From contig NADL03000024.1 in NCBI GenBank assembly GCA_002205965.3, forward strand, positions 682,001 through 746,000: DNA of 64,000 nt, read 5' to 3'. Below the pieces are notes generated by a model. That model had not been told where the DNA came from. It worked only from the letters and a program-made list of their open reading frames with translations, and did no database searches. The stretch is from Kappaphycus alvarezii (Eukaryota; Rhodophyta; Florideophyceae; Gigartinales; Solieriaceae). The position numbers and the translations under genes are program-made. How positions within the stretch are numbered: the first letter of the stretch is position 1; each line of letters opens with the position of its first letter. Shown here piece after piece: positions 11,944 through 23,090 of this stretch.

Positions 11944-13783
11944 ATGGGATCCAATGAGCAACATTCAATCTTTTCGCATTTACCTCTATGTATTGCAAAT
12001 TGCTCTGGTGCCATAAGAGCCGATAGGAAAACTGGTATGGCAGCTCAGGGCAATGTATCACTTGTCGCACGTGCGCCTCTAAATTTTTCTTCATCCTCAT
12101 TACATCGAAGCAACAGTGCACCAAAATTTAGAGACAGTGTCATTTACTCAACATTGGGTTCCGGTAGGATGAGGTTTGAGGTTTACAGTTGCTCTAATAT
12201 CAGTTGTAGTGATGAAATACACTCCGAAGGTAGGGATCATTACGTTCTCACGCATTCTTTATCAACGGCAGCAACACATGTTTTCCTGCGAAATGAGCTG
12301 GCAGGTGTTCTGCAAGCAGCTGGAACTGTATCAGAACGACTAAATCACGTCCAGGCCGCTGTCAATAATAATATTGAAGCGGTTTTATTTCCTGTCTTTT
12401 CATCTAAATTCGCTCCGAGTACAGATCAGGATTCTCAGGTCAAACTCAAGAGTCAATTGTGCGCAAACTACAATGATGGCTTGTTGAATGGTCAGAGTGT
12501 GTATGAAAACTGGGATCTCATTTGCGTTGATGATAAATCTCTGCCTCCTACCCGACTGGTATCAGCACTAGAAATACCAGTAACGGGATGAAAAATGAAC
12601 TCAGAGACGAAGAAAAATCACCTCCGTGTGATACCGAAAGTACTGGAACGGGTAACGATATGGATACAGGCCGCATGGGTTTTAACAGATATTGGAGAAG
12701 CTCACACTTCATGATGGACATGCTCGCTGCAATATGCAAACTAGTGGTACAAAATCCCCTTTCCGAACTATTCAGGTGCACAAACTGTTGTAACGGAAGA
12801 AGAACGTGATGTATTTGTACTGATGGTATATGGCAAGGTTACCTGAGAACCTCTTCACGAAAGTTTGCTAACTTCACACCAGAATTTGAACCTTCGAAAC
12901 CTATATCTGGTCCTTCTCGTCGAATGCCATTGCGTCCATTAACTTCGATCTTAAAGCAAGAAAAAACGATTTTTTCTGCTTCGAGCAGCCAATAGTGAGA
13001 AATCAGATATGACAATCAAGAATTTGACCGCAGCATTATCAGCTATCGCATATTTGATCCTTTCTATCTTCCTTCACAGTATGTTTTGGTCTCAATCTGG
13101 GGCAGAAGTCCGAAATATTTTTATGACGCTATGGGAATTTGCCTTCTTAGCCGGCATTCGAGAATATTATTTTTGACAAAGAGTTAATGGTTCGCAGGGT
13201 TGCGGGAGGTACAATAAGTTGCTTGAAAGAGGTGGGGACAAGAGCGACCCGAGGTGTTGACCATGTAACAAGTGTGAAAATAAAGGAAGATAACAATCAC
13301 GTTAAGGACATACTACATTTAGAAGCACTGTTAATGAATTCCAAAGGAGACGTGGACTATTACTGATGGGGTATCTGGAGATAATAAGAAAATGGCTACG
13401 GCATCACATATCATGGCACCTATTCTCAGAAATATTAAGCTTTTAGTAAAGCTCATAATTCAGGGACTCTCCTTACAAGCAGTGATCCAGAACCAGTTTC
13501 CTAGTCTATTGAAACTCGCCGACGCCTGTGAGAAGGATGTTTCGGTTACGTTATCAGCTCTTTCAGTAGATTTAAGTATCAATGTGGAATGGGAAGAGAG
13601 TATAGTTAATTTCAACCGCGTTAGTAAGGCATTTGTGGCAAACTTTTGCGAACTAGAACAAATCAAAACCGGACTTCTCTCCTTTTTCAGTGGTGGTCTT
13701 AGAGATTTCGGTCTTCGTGTTCAAGATTTATATTCCTTATATGGAGATGTGAGACTTATATCCAATCCATCATCATCTGCTTC
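11944..13783 (+). pseudogene. KDZ-like transposon protein, 5' part (split by a retrotransposon)
   Basis: A 215-codon frame (11944-12591) starts at ATGGGATCC near 11944. It contains RMRFEVYSCSNISCSDEIHS followed by YVLTHSLSTAATHVFLRNEL. The next block (about 12760-12960) has FRCTNCC, CTDGIWQGY and SRRMPLRPLTSILKQE. This resembles the cysteine-cluster (CxC) region and 'CP.C......WDG..LGF' element found upstream of KDZ (Kyakuja-Dileera-Zisupton) transposases. A further frame, 13392-13799, runs into the LTR retrotransposon inserted at 13784. Joining across the insertion after removing one target duplication keeps this frame open into SSYASMWCKSDLNS. The 3' continuation is at 19654. Frame shifts and stops occur, so it is not functional. 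The family assignment is tentative. Confidence 0.5.
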
Positions 13784-14136
13784 TGAAACGAAAGAGTAGT
13801 TGGGGCAAAGGAAGACAGTTGAAATAAACTCAGATGTTGACTTTGATCGATGTTGAAAAATGTTTGTTGGTTGTTCCTGCCGCTACTCGGCATCTACGAC
13901 CTCTTATATAGTGCTTTGTACCCCCCAATGGGTGTAAAACACACATTACAAATAAACTAACTGGACGCGTCTAATGTGCTCTAAAATACTCTAGAACACT
14001 AATCCGAAACGTCTAGATGCATTACAGCAATGCATAATAAAATTCTACACGCAAAATAAAAATGCCACGCTAAATAGCATTGCTGGCATATCTCAAGAGG
14101 CGTCCATAACATTCTAGTAAACACTAGATTGTTACA
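13784..14136 (-). repeat. 3' LTR of the chromovirus
   Basis: 353 bases, identical to the 5' LTR except for three missing indel bases. On the plus strand it begins TGAAACGAAAG and ends GATTGTTACA. The preceding bases GCTTC are the target-site duplication. Confidence 0.97.
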
Positions 14137-14140
14137 CTAT

Positions 14141-14155
14141 TCCCACCTCCTCTCT
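14141..14155 (-). other. Polypurine tract
   Basis: On the element's sense strand AGAGAGGAGGTGGGA lies four bases before the 3' LTR. It is the expected primer for plus-strand DNA synthesis. Confidence 0.8.
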
Positions 14156-14168
14156 ATTGACGTCCTCG

Positions 14169-15264
14169 TCAATGATATTCTGGAAGTATGCCATTTTCCA
14201 CGATATACTTGTGCCAAACTTCCGTAACCGTACCGTCTCGGTCCACAAAATCTCTTTTCGGCTGCCACTCAGCTTCATGAGTTGGCGCTCCTTTCATTAG
14301 AGTGAGGAATTGATATCCTCTTCCTCTCTTCCTATGCTTCAATATTCGGTCAACGACTTGTTCTTCTCCTCCAGGCATCGGTATTGGATCGGGTCGCTCA
14401 GGCATAGGCAGCGCAATATCAGCAGGCTGGTCCTTATATGGAGTTGTGTGAATTACATGAACAACAGGATGGATCTTGAGATGATTAGGTAGATCCAACC
14501 TCAAAGCGTTCTTTCCAATTAACTCCTTCACCATGAATGGACCATATCTTCTAGCCGTCAGCTTCTGCGTTGCCTGCGATCTGGAATACAAATCCGTAAA
14601 CAGAGACTTATTTAACCATACTTTCGATCCAACTTGATATTGAGGAGCTTGATACCGTTGAGAAGAGACTGCAGATTGCCTAGCTTTAGAAACTCTGTAC
14701 GAGAACTTAGCATCTTCCAAGGAGTTTCGCAGTCGTGCCTTAAATTCTTCAACGCTTTCAATTGGTGTCTCTGCTCCTGAAATCATATCAAGAGGTGCCT
14801 TTGGATTATATCCCAAGTCCATTTCGAACGGCGACATTCCCAAGTCTTCAGTCACAGAAGAGTTGTATGCAAACTCAGCAGCAGGTAACAATTCATCCCA
14901 ATCATTCTGATGATACGAGCAATAACATCGTAAGTAGTTCTCAACCATACGATTCATAATCTCAGAACGCACCATCTGTCTGTGGGTGACGACTGGTGGA
15001 CATCTTCAACTTAACTCCGCAAAGCTTCATAACATTTTCCCAGAACTTCGAAGTAAACTTCGGGTCCCTGTCGGAAACAATATTATCGGGTAAACCATGG
15101 AGCTTGAAGATGTTGCTAAAGAACGAATTAGCGACGTCCACTGCTGTTTCATTCACATTACAAGGAATGAAATGAACTCTTCTTGTAAGACGATCAACCC
15201 ATGTCGTAACTGCATCTTTTCCATTCTTAGTCCTTGGAAGGTGAACAATGAAGTCAGTAGCCAA
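14169..15264 (-). pseudogene. Integrase core, C-terminal region and chromodomain
   Basis: The C-terminal end of pol. The frame 15264-14962 contains the integrase core: ATDFIVHLPRTKNG with the first Asp, WVDRLTRRVHFIPC, and IVSDRDPKFTSKFW with the second Asp. HPQTDG then leads, through a one-base shift near 14970, to SEIMNRMVENYLR, which carries the catalytic Glu. The frame 14975-14169 (268 codons) continues with the GPFMVKEL and LPNHLKIHPVVHV segment. It ends in a chromodomain, EEQVVDRILKHRKRGRGY through AEWQPKRDFVDRDG, which would direct insertion to marked chromatin. One usual aromatic-cage tryptophan (in 'VKWKG') is replaced (TLMKG). The stop is 33 bases before the 3' LTR. Confidence 0.93.
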
Positions 15265-15281
15265 AGATCCCCATCTTCCTC

Positions 15282-17260
15282 TCAGGCATCTCTAGAGATG
15301 TGGGAACTGTCATTTTTCTTCTGATTCGAATCTTTTGCTTGCTGACATCGAAGACATCCCTGAACGTAGTTTCGAACATCACGTGTCTTATGTCTCCAGT
15401 GATAGTTTGAGAGTCTCGATAACGTCTTAGCAAAAGCAAAATGTCCACTTATCTTCGAATCGTGTGCTAACTGCAATATATCCGAAACACTCTTCCTTGG
15501 AATACAAAGCTTCCTACCATACATTAGTCGTTTTCCCTCTCGCCTAAACATATGAATTATCTTTTCAAGCTGTACTTTCTTAGTCTCATCAGAAGGCCAA
15601 TTTCCATCCAAGGCTCTAACAATAGGTCCAAAGAACTGATCATCATCATAACTACTAAGGATATCGTCAAGATCAATAGATAACACTTCCACCTCATTAA
15701 TGGAAGGGTTATCCATATCCTTAGAGCTAATTACATGAGGAGCTCTTGATAAAGCATCACCAAGCACATGAATCTTTCCTTGCTTCAAGGTAATTGGAAA
15801 TATTCCAAAGTTACCAAGCGTTTCGATATACCTTGCCTCTTTTCGACTCAATTTAGGCTTAGTGAATAGATGCTTAAGGACTTGATTGTCAGTAATAATC
15901 TCAAATGATGAACCTTCCAAATAACATCTGAACCTTTGAAGAAAAGATATCAAACCGAGAAGCTCCCTATCATTTGCGGAATAATATCTTTCAGTAGGAG
16001 ACAACTTTTTGGAATAGTATGCAATAACACGATCCTTTCCGTTTCCATCTAGTTGCGTTAAAGTTCCTCCAACCGCAAATTGTGAGGCATCCACATGTCC
16101 TCTAAAACTCTTGTTCCAATCCGGGGCAACAAGAATAGGGGCTTGGGTGATGGCTTCTTTCAACTTCTGGAATGCAACATCACACTTGTCATTCCATTTA
16201 CCAACACCGATATCTTTCTTCGTCAGATCTGTCAACGGAGCCGCTATTTCCGAAAACTTCGGAATAAACCTGCGGAAGAACTGGAGTAAGCCAATAAAAC
16301 TCCTTATCTCTGTCACCGTTTTAGGCTTCGGCCATGTCTTCAAAACCTCAACTTTCTCTGGGTTAACACGAAGACCATCTTTACCGACTATGAAGCCCAA
16401 GAACTCAATCTCCGTTTTCAGAAAGTCACATTTCTTTGGAGAAACATAAAGCTCATGTTCTTGCAGGCGACTTAGCACTATTTCCAGATGCTTGAGATGG
16501 CTTTCTTCGTCCATGCTGAATATGAGAAGATCATCGATGTACACAACATGAAGACATCAATACAGTCATAGAAGATACGGTTCATCAGTGACTGAAAAGT
16601 AGCAGGAGCATTGCATAGACCCATTGGCATTACAAGATACTCAAACTGTCCGTACTTCGTATTGAACGCAGTCTTTTCAATGTCCTCAGGCTTCACCCGT
16701 ATCTGATGGAAACCGGTCTTCAAGTCCAACTTTGAGAAGACTCTTGCGTCACCAAGTCTGTCAAACATCTCATCTGACCTAGGCAAGGGCGCATTATTTC
16801 TTTTTGTGATTCGATTAAGTGCTCTATAATCGACCACACCTCTCAATTTGTCTTTCTCTTGGACGAAGAATAACGGTGACCCATACGGTGACTTACTTGG
16901 CCTGATCTTCTTATTTCTCAGCAAATCTTCCACATATTCTTTTGCAGCTTTCAATTCCGCTGGGGATAACTGAAACAATGGACGATGAGGTGGCTTAGAA
17001 CCTTTCTCAACCTCAATTTCGTGATCCACACTTCTCTTTGGTGGTAGTCCAGCTGGTAGTTTCCCTTTGAAGACATCCTTAAACTTAGACAACAGCTTTT
17101 CCAGACTAGCATTTTTCTGACTATTGATTGCAGAGGGCTTTTTCAACTTAATCTCATTCGCATTGATCAGTTGATAAACATTGAAATCTCTCCCATGATT
17201 CTTTCTCCTAATCATGTTCCGGAATTTCTTAACTCCAATGTTTGTTACTCTTACTTCCAT
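15282..17260 (-). pseudogene. Reverse transcriptase, RNase H and integrase zinc-binding domain
   Basis: Two frames that should be one. 17260-16478 holds the RT fingers and palm: RGVVDYRALNRITKRNNAPL, FSKLDLKTGFHQIRV with the first catalytic Asp, and LVMPMGLCNAPATFQSLMN. A single-base shift near 16550 falls just before the catalytic YIDD. The second frame (16544-15282) starts MYIDDLLIFSMDEESHL, then has CDFLKTEIEFLGFIV (thumb/connection) and RNase H (FRGHVDASQFAVGG, SANDRELLGLI, IITDNQVLKHL). It ends with the integrase zinc finger (two His in HDSKISGHF, two Cys in CLRCQQAK). Another shift near 15280 separates it from the integrase core. All catalytic residues I looked for are present. Confidence 0.95.
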
Positions 17261-17903
17261 CGGAAATATCTTCTACTATCGGGAGCACGTCATCGTTAAC
17301 CTTCACAACCCGGCGCTGATAATCAATATCTGGATTGTTGGCAACATGCCATGGCATTCCTAGAAGCACATCATATCTACAATCTGCAACGACCCAATTG
17401 GACGTGAACAGATAGGAACCAATCTTCAATGTAGCTCCCAGGATAACTTCCGACGTTTTCTCCTTTGACTTCTTGCTCGAATGATTCACAGTGGCTTTGA
17501 CATTCTTAAATCGAAACTTTTCTTTGTTTCGAACTGCAAAGTCCCTAGATACTACGTTTGTATTACATCCGTCGTCTTTGAGGACAGACGCTTTCACATT
17601 ATTTAGCGTCCCGTCAAGTAAGATTAATTCCTCGGTTGGAATATCTTCCTCTTTGACCTGGATGTCGTCTTCATGACAATTAACGATAGTATTGGACTCC
17701 AAACTAGTCTTCAAACCTTCTATCGCATGATCTCTTTGACTTTTCTCAACTTCAGAGCTATCACCAGTGCAAATCTCTTCTTTCAACACTGGACTCTGTA
17801 TACTTTGTCTTAGTTGTTTTACCTCTGCAACAAGACGATTAAAGTCACTCATACTTGGTCCAACCGGAGCGCTTTTTCCTTTCGGCGGACCTCTTAGTTT
17901 TCC
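17229..17903 (-). pseudogene. Retropepsin-like protease region of pol
   Basis: This frame is open upstream of its first ATG (17852) as far as 17903, where it overlaps the end of gag in the -1 frame. The protease signature is ASVLKDDGCNTNVVSRDF, a DDG variant of the usual D-S/T-G catalytic triplet, followed by the flap region and YDVLLGMPWHVANN ('DVILGMPWL'). The frame ends at 17229, a few codons after the RT frame has opened. The equivalent join in related elements is continuous, so a one-base shift near 17250 is likely. Confidence 0.85.
17894..17903 (-). promoter_or_regulatory. Possible -1 ribosomal frameshift site at the gag stop
   Basis: Sense strand GGAAAACTAA: gag reads GAA-AAC-TAA, and slipping back one base gives GGA-AAA-CTA and enters the protease frame, which is open from here. 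AAAAC is a favourable A-site slip sequence, but the P-site bases are not a perfect slippery triplet. Confidence 0.4.
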
Positions 17904-18694
17904 GACTCTAGACCACTGTCAATAACTTGAGCATTATTCGATGCAATCTTACTTTCCTTATGGTCATTATGTTTCCATGGCCTGCAACCTACTTTGTGAC
18001 ATACAAAGCAGCGGTTCTCTCTGTACAACCTTTCTTTATCTTTGTCAAATCGACGATTCCTGATTCGATTTTGACCACTGTTGTACCTCTTCTCCACGTT
18101 ACCGATCTCCATAGGAACGGGAGCCTGGCTTGGAACATAACTCGACTGTTCACCAAACCTAGAGAACATTCCAGATCCACGTAAAGCACTGTCAACATTC
18201 AGAGCGATTCGGGCAGCTTCTTCCACGTTTGTAACATTATTCTTGAGGACTTCTAGCCTAACCTGTGGCTTGAGTCCGGAGATAAACTTATCTAGCATTT
18301 CATCCATTGAGATACCAGGGATGCTCAGAGCCACGTTTCTAAACTCTGAGAGATAAGCTGCAACAGAGTACTTCTGATGCAAACTCCTCAGCTTGTCTCT
18401 TGCACGTCGAACACTATCAGCGGGTATAAACTCAGCCCTTACCAAATTCTTAAACTCATCAAAAGAATCTGGAACTGCATTGGAGGCAACTTTCATGAAC
18501 CACCAACTTGCAGCTGTGCCCGTAAACAAGGTTGTAGCATACATAATCCTAGCTCTATCGTTCAGTGCTAGATCCATATTTTGCATCTGAACGAGCGTAA
18601 GGTACTGTTCGAGCTGGTACAACCAGGTTTCCACGACGAGCCTATCCCGAGTGCCCTTGAACTGCTCTGGCTTATTCGGCTTCAAGAACGACAT
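17894..18694 (-). CDS. Gag polyprotein of the chromovirus
   Basis: 266 codons from ATG at 18694. It begins with the capsid-like region (KFKGTRDRLVVETWLYQLEQ-type opening, then TLFTGTAASWWFMKVA and FKNLVRAEFIPADSVRRARD), the classic retrotransposon Gag core. A basic region and a zinc knuckle CFVCHKVGCRPWKH follow near residue 230; its ligand order is Cys-Cys-Cys-His rather than the usual CCHC. The protein would package element RNA in virus-like particles. The frame is intact. It ends at TAA (17894-17896), where pol overlaps in the -1 frame. About 600 bases of structured leader separate it from the 5' LTR. Confidence 0.93.
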   Translation of the reverse strand: MSFLKPNKPEQFKGTRDRLVVETWLYQLEQYLTLVQMQNMDLALNDRARIMYATTLFTGTAASWWFMKVASNAVPDSFDEFKNLVRAEFIPADSVRRARDKLRSLHQKYSVAAYLSEFRNVALSIPGISMDEMLDKFISGLKPQVRLEVLKNNVTNVEEAARIALNVDSALRGSGMFSRFGEQSSYVPSQAPVPMEIGNVEKRYNSGQNRIRNRRFDKDKERLYRENRCFVCHKVGCRPWKHNDHKESKIASNNAQVIDSGLESEN

Positions 18695-19187
18695 TTTTCA
18701 CAACCTTTTTTCTTCTTCTATTCAATTTTTCTCTCTTGACTTATTATCCACTTGATACTTTAGGGAGCCGTCCCTTGGCGACGGGTCCTCTTCCCGCAAG
18801 AGAGTGATACAAACTCTTCGTAACCCACACCCGGGAGTTACGGTGATCTATATCTGTTCGGGATATCCCCACCAGTCTTTTGTTAAAGACCCTTCGGTGT
18901 CCTTACCCTATAAGAAAAGATCTCGAGCCGACCAAAAGATACTTCTCAATCACAGAACCTAAGTTCTTTCCCCACTACCCAAATGAGGTTGCTCCTACCT
19001 GATCAAACCTAGAGCGCGTTACTCGAATCCTTGTCCCAGTCGGTCGACCTAGCTAACAGCCAATAGTCGAGAGGATTATTTGAGAATACGTAGGCGACTC
19101 GGCGCAGAATAACCAAAATCAAAGTAGGCGAAGATATCGAAGATACCTAGCAGCCTATCTAGTTCTCCCTGCAGAACTGGACTACTT

Positions 19188-19256
19188 GCACGCACCTGGC
19201 ACTCCAGCCCACAGGTGGTGCTTACCAACGACTGGCACTCCAGCCCACAGTCGTGG
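19188..19256 (-). other. Two leader stem-loops sharing one loop sequence
   Basis: On the plus strand CACCTG(GCACTCCAGCCCA)CAGGTG at about 19193-19216 and CGACTG(GCACTCCAGCCCA)CAGTCG at about 19229-19253 have the same 13-base loop. The stems differ in sequence but stay complementary on each side. They lie in the untranslated leader between primer site and gag, where packaging or dimerisation signals usually sit. Confidence 0.7.
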
Positions 19257-19280
19257 TACTAACTGATCTCCTTCGGCCAA

Positions 19281-19296
19281 CTGGGCGATGCTACCA
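19281..19296 (-). other. Primer binding site
   Basis: Sense strand TGGTAGCATCGCCCAG starts one base after the 5' LTR. TGGTAGC is the complement of a tRNA 3' end and resembles initiator-Met primer sites of known LTR elements. The exact tRNA is not proven. Confidence 0.7.
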
Positions 19297-19297
19297 G

Positions 19298-19653
19298 TGA
19301 AACGAAAGAGTAGTTGGGGCAAAGGAAGACAGTTGAAATAAACTCAGATGTTGACTTTGATCGATGTTGAAAAATGTTTGTTGGTTGTTCCTGCCGCTAC
19401 TCGGCATCTACGACCTCTTATATAGTGCTTTGTACCCCCCTCAATGGGTGTAAAAACACACATTACAAATAAACTAACTGGACGCGTCTAATGTGCTCTA
19501 AAATACTCTAGAACACTAATCCGAAACGTCTAGATGCATTACAGCAATGCATAATAAAATTCTACACGCAAAATAAAAATGCCACGCTAAATAGCATTGC
19601 TGGCATATCTCAAGAGGCGTCCATAACATTCTAGTAAACACTAGATTGTTACA
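19298..19653 (-). repeat. 5' LTR of the chromovirus
   Basis: 356 bases, with no substitutions relative to the 3' LTR; it has TC inserted after a run of six C and one additional A. It is followed by the target duplication GCTTC (19654-19658). Confidence 0.97.
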
Positions 19654-20305
19654 GCTTCTTCGTACGCAAGTATGTGGTGTAAATCTGACTTAAACTCTTG
19701 AAGGGAATATTTTATGAACATTCCTCTAACAAAGAAGTTGGAAGACGGATGCTCGAACGTTTATGCGGTAGCTTGTAGGATAGGAAGCTATTTTACGCCT
19801 AGTCCACAAGTATGGCCTCTTTCATTTGATGAAGAGATCCAGAATGATGATTTGTACAGAGAATGTGGAAATGAATGAATGCATAAGAAGCATTCGTTCA
19901 TACCAGGGCGTTAACATTTTGCTGCCCTTGCTCATGTCCAGTTGTCCTGGGATTAAGGGTCCTTGAGCATAATGAGGACCAAAAGCAGTGATTGCTGCAA
20001 TTATATCAAGATTCTCAACTCTTCCACGATTTATTGTTTATGACTTCGGGTGTGTATTTTCAACTACTGTTCATGCTTTATGGTGGGGGCTGGAAGACAC
20101 TACAATTGTCTTCGATAACTTTCACGCTGTGAATAATAACTGCTCACCTTGTTATGTACCATCTTCAAATGCAGGATTAGATCTAACCAACTCTATATTT
20201 CATGAGAAATAAAATCTTGGCATCAAGGAGATATCAAGAACATTGAGATTCACAAAAAAAATGTAAATTGCGCTACTCGCGTTCCATATTTTCGTTGCGA
20301 CCTGG
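19654..20305 (+). pseudogene. KDZ-like transposase, catalytic-region remnant
   Basis: This continues the gene split by the chromovirus. After the junction the plus strand reads PLTKKLEDGCSNVYAVACR, then (19988-20212) FIVYDFGCVFSTTVHALWW, VFDNFHAVNNNCSPCYVPS and LDLTNSIFHEK, followed by LGIKEISRTLRFTKKM. In KDZ-type transposases the equivalents are 'YDFAC.L..YC', 'DRFHA.GHKCS...' and 'NSQ..E..NS.L.RI..S'. Stops and shifts are present. With the 5' part (11944-13783) this gives a transposase gene of at least 2.5 kb before interruption. The alternative is an unrelated transposon with a similar His/Cys segment. Confidence 0.55.
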
Positions 20306-23090
20306 AGAAAAAGTCAAAAATAACTCCAGGATTTGAACAACTGCCAACTACGGAAAACAATAACAACTTCAGCTATCTGCACTTCACGAGCCTCATACTA
20401 TTAAGTACTTGTTCTCTTTAGTCTCATTAATTGATCGTAAGCGCATTCATCGAATGGATACTACTCAGAAGGCTATATCAATGGTATCAGCAGCGCAGAT
20501 TTGCACTTACATGCTAAATTGTATACTTTATTCCACAATCACTGTTCGAAGACGTATTGCACCTATGCATTGATATTGAAGAGGAATGAATTCTTCCTGG
20601 GCACACTATCAAATGAGACCTACCTGTTTAGTATTGCCTATTTCAACGTTTATGTTTTGTCCGTTACTAAATCGCCAAAGACATTGATTATATGTTTTTA
20701 TTTTTGCGTTTTTTGAAATCAGAGCTAGGTCAACTCAACTTCCTGATGAATAAGTCTTATTAATTACGGACTTAAAAACTTCGTTATCAGAAGAAAATAT
20801 TGTATCTCCTAGTTTGGCATCAAGGAAGGAAATGGGTTGTGACGACGTATCCAGGTGCATTGCATGGGCACTTCGAAAGGATAAACTGGTGGAACGCGAC
20901 TACGCACCCGAGCTGTGTGCTCTGGAATCCTCATTGTGAACTCAAGTAACGAACGCTCAGGTAATTCAAGCTATATCTCGCGCAGCGACTGGATGGGAGA
21001 TATGTCAGTTACTGTTTTGTGTGCAGGCTAGTAGACCCTCAGGGAGGTCAACAGATGAAGGAGATGGGCTATTTTTGATACGCAATCTTTCCAGTTTTAT
21101 GTAGAAAATCAGAACGAGAAACTATGACTACAATAGGTACCTAACCACCATTCACGGTGTGGCTGCTCGTGAGCCGATGATTGATGGTCCGTCTCTTGGT
21201 AATGGAGCTGAAGATGTGAAAATTACTGTAAATACAACAGGAAAAGGTTTGGTAAGCAAGCGTAGGCGAAAAGTTGAGAGAGAAGACTTTGAAGAGATGG
21301 ATGGCCTGGAAAAAGTTAACCAAAACGATTTTGCTCTATAATTACTATAGAGATCAATGCTTGCTCCAAATCGGAAACACGACGCATTTTCCTGCTTCCA
21401 AGCGTTTTATATTTGACCGCATACCATATTTCGATTTCGTGCAGGCTACACATTGTCTGCTGAGGAAACTCCAGAATCCGTATGAATCTCTTGGCAGTCT
21501 TCTAGAAAACACTACAAGAATTTTAGGGAGGAAGGGCAAGGGGATAAAGTCAAGGGGCAAAACGGTGTAAAAGACTTTAACATATAATGACTGGGAAGGG
21601 AAGAAATGTATGGTTCCGAATGTTCGATTCTGATATCCGCACAGTGAAGGAAGCTTCCGCTGTGTTAAATGGGAAACAGTGCGTATAGCATTTTTGGCAA
21701 TACCAACTGCTAGGAACTCCAAAGCGGTAAGGGTTGCTTCACTATGTCTACGTATTAAGTATTATGTGCAGAATGGATTAGCAATGTCGGAACTGCATGA
21801 AATCTTACAATTTGGATTGAAATTTTCATCATCCGGTCAGCATTGGCGCCGACAACAGCAGGTCATTGTGTCGCAAATTTTGCAACTAACTGCACATCAT
21901 GTGACGCGATTTGGTGGTTCCGAGAATTTCTCCATGTCTATCGGAGCCATTTGTACGTTCACAGTCACAGAGAGTGGGAAGAGTATACGGGTTGCGAAAG
22001 GATGTGTTTATCCAAGGTTGACTTATCTCAAAGGGGAAAGGTGGTGGCTAGCTCTGTCGTTTCATGTTTTTCGGAGTTGCTATACGATCTATGACTTTAG
22101 TTATTTTCGCTAAGTTTAACTTAATGCCAGGCGAAAAGAGCTCAGATTGAATGCATTGTTTGAGCTACAACACGCAGAGAGGTTGAACATAACTTATCAA
22201 AGTTTTGTGTGTGTAAATTAGTGAATTTATCAGAGTTACACTTCTGGACGGAGATCGTGAGGGTATCGTTGTAGCCGTCCTTGTGAATTCAAACCCATTG
22301 ATTGATTTGACAGTTCTACCAAGGAAAAACGGTTGATCGAGCTGATGTAGGTGATGGAAGCGATATTTGAGATGCTGTATTCATCCGTAACGTCCTTTTA
22401 GATTATACTGAGACAGATGACCACATATACCTCCAGGAAGAATGGTACACGACAGGTGCATTGCATAGTTTAGTTCAAATGAATTTTACAAACGAAGTTG
22501 TACCCAAAACTATTTCGGATTTGTGTGCACAGAACGTCATAAAGCTCCTCTGGAGCAGGCCTGGACTACGATTAAACTAGCTATGGTTAAGTTACTTGGA
22601 GTTTGGGAGTATGTTTTCGCCGGTTTGAGACCAAGGTGTTCTTGGACCATTGGTTGAAGGTTCAGTTGTCTTGAGACCATCTGTTCAAAGCCGAAATTGT
22701 GCATATTGTACATTACCAATTATTTTTCATTTCTTTGAAGATTAAAACAGTTTTGCACTCGAATGATATAGATGCCATGTGCCAGTGGAACAGCCCCAGA
22801 ATGATCTGAGTTTTTGGCGGATTTTTTTCACTCTTGCTCCCATGAGAAATTGAACTGGCTCTAACTCAGTTGTTTCAACGTAGATAAACTGATTGCAGTA
22901 CAGAGTGCTGATGGGAGTCAGGATCTGTCAATACGTTGTGCCAATCCTTGACCGTTACCGTCAACTTATTCTTTCGGACTTATTGTCTGACATCAGACTC
23001 TCACTCTAAGGCCCAGCTAATAGCTAGGCCCGCGCGAAGCTACCCCTTGCTCCCTTCTTTTCTGGATATCAGTCCGACTTCAAGAATAGA
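20306..23090. other. No recognised gene; possible tail of the KDZ-like element
   Basis: Plus-strand frames at 21159-21341, 21274-21570 and 21679-22113 (144 codons) are fairly protein-like (for example SKRRRKVEREDFEEMDGLEK) but match no family I know. They lie between the KDZ-like remnant and the helicase, on the same strand as both. Confidence 0.35.

Larger units (their letters stand above)
13784..19653 (-). mobile_element. Ty3/gypsy LTR retrotransposon, chromovirus type
   Basis: A complete element of about 5.9 kb transcribed on the minus strand. It is bounded by 353- and 356-base LTRs that begin TG and end CA, and flanked by a 5-bp duplication GCTTC at 13779-13783 and 19654-19658. The order from the right end is 5' LTR, primer binding site, structured leader, gag, protease, reverse transcriptase, RNase H, integrase, chromodomain, polypurine tract, 3' LTR. 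This is the Metaviridae/chromovirus order. The LTRs differ only by indels (an extra TC after a C-run and one extra A in an A-run), so insertion was recent. It landed inside the KDZ-like gene. pol is broken by single-base shifts near 17250, 16550, 15280 and 14970. These may be assembly errors, given the lack of LTR substitutions, or real inactivation. Confidence 0.97.
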
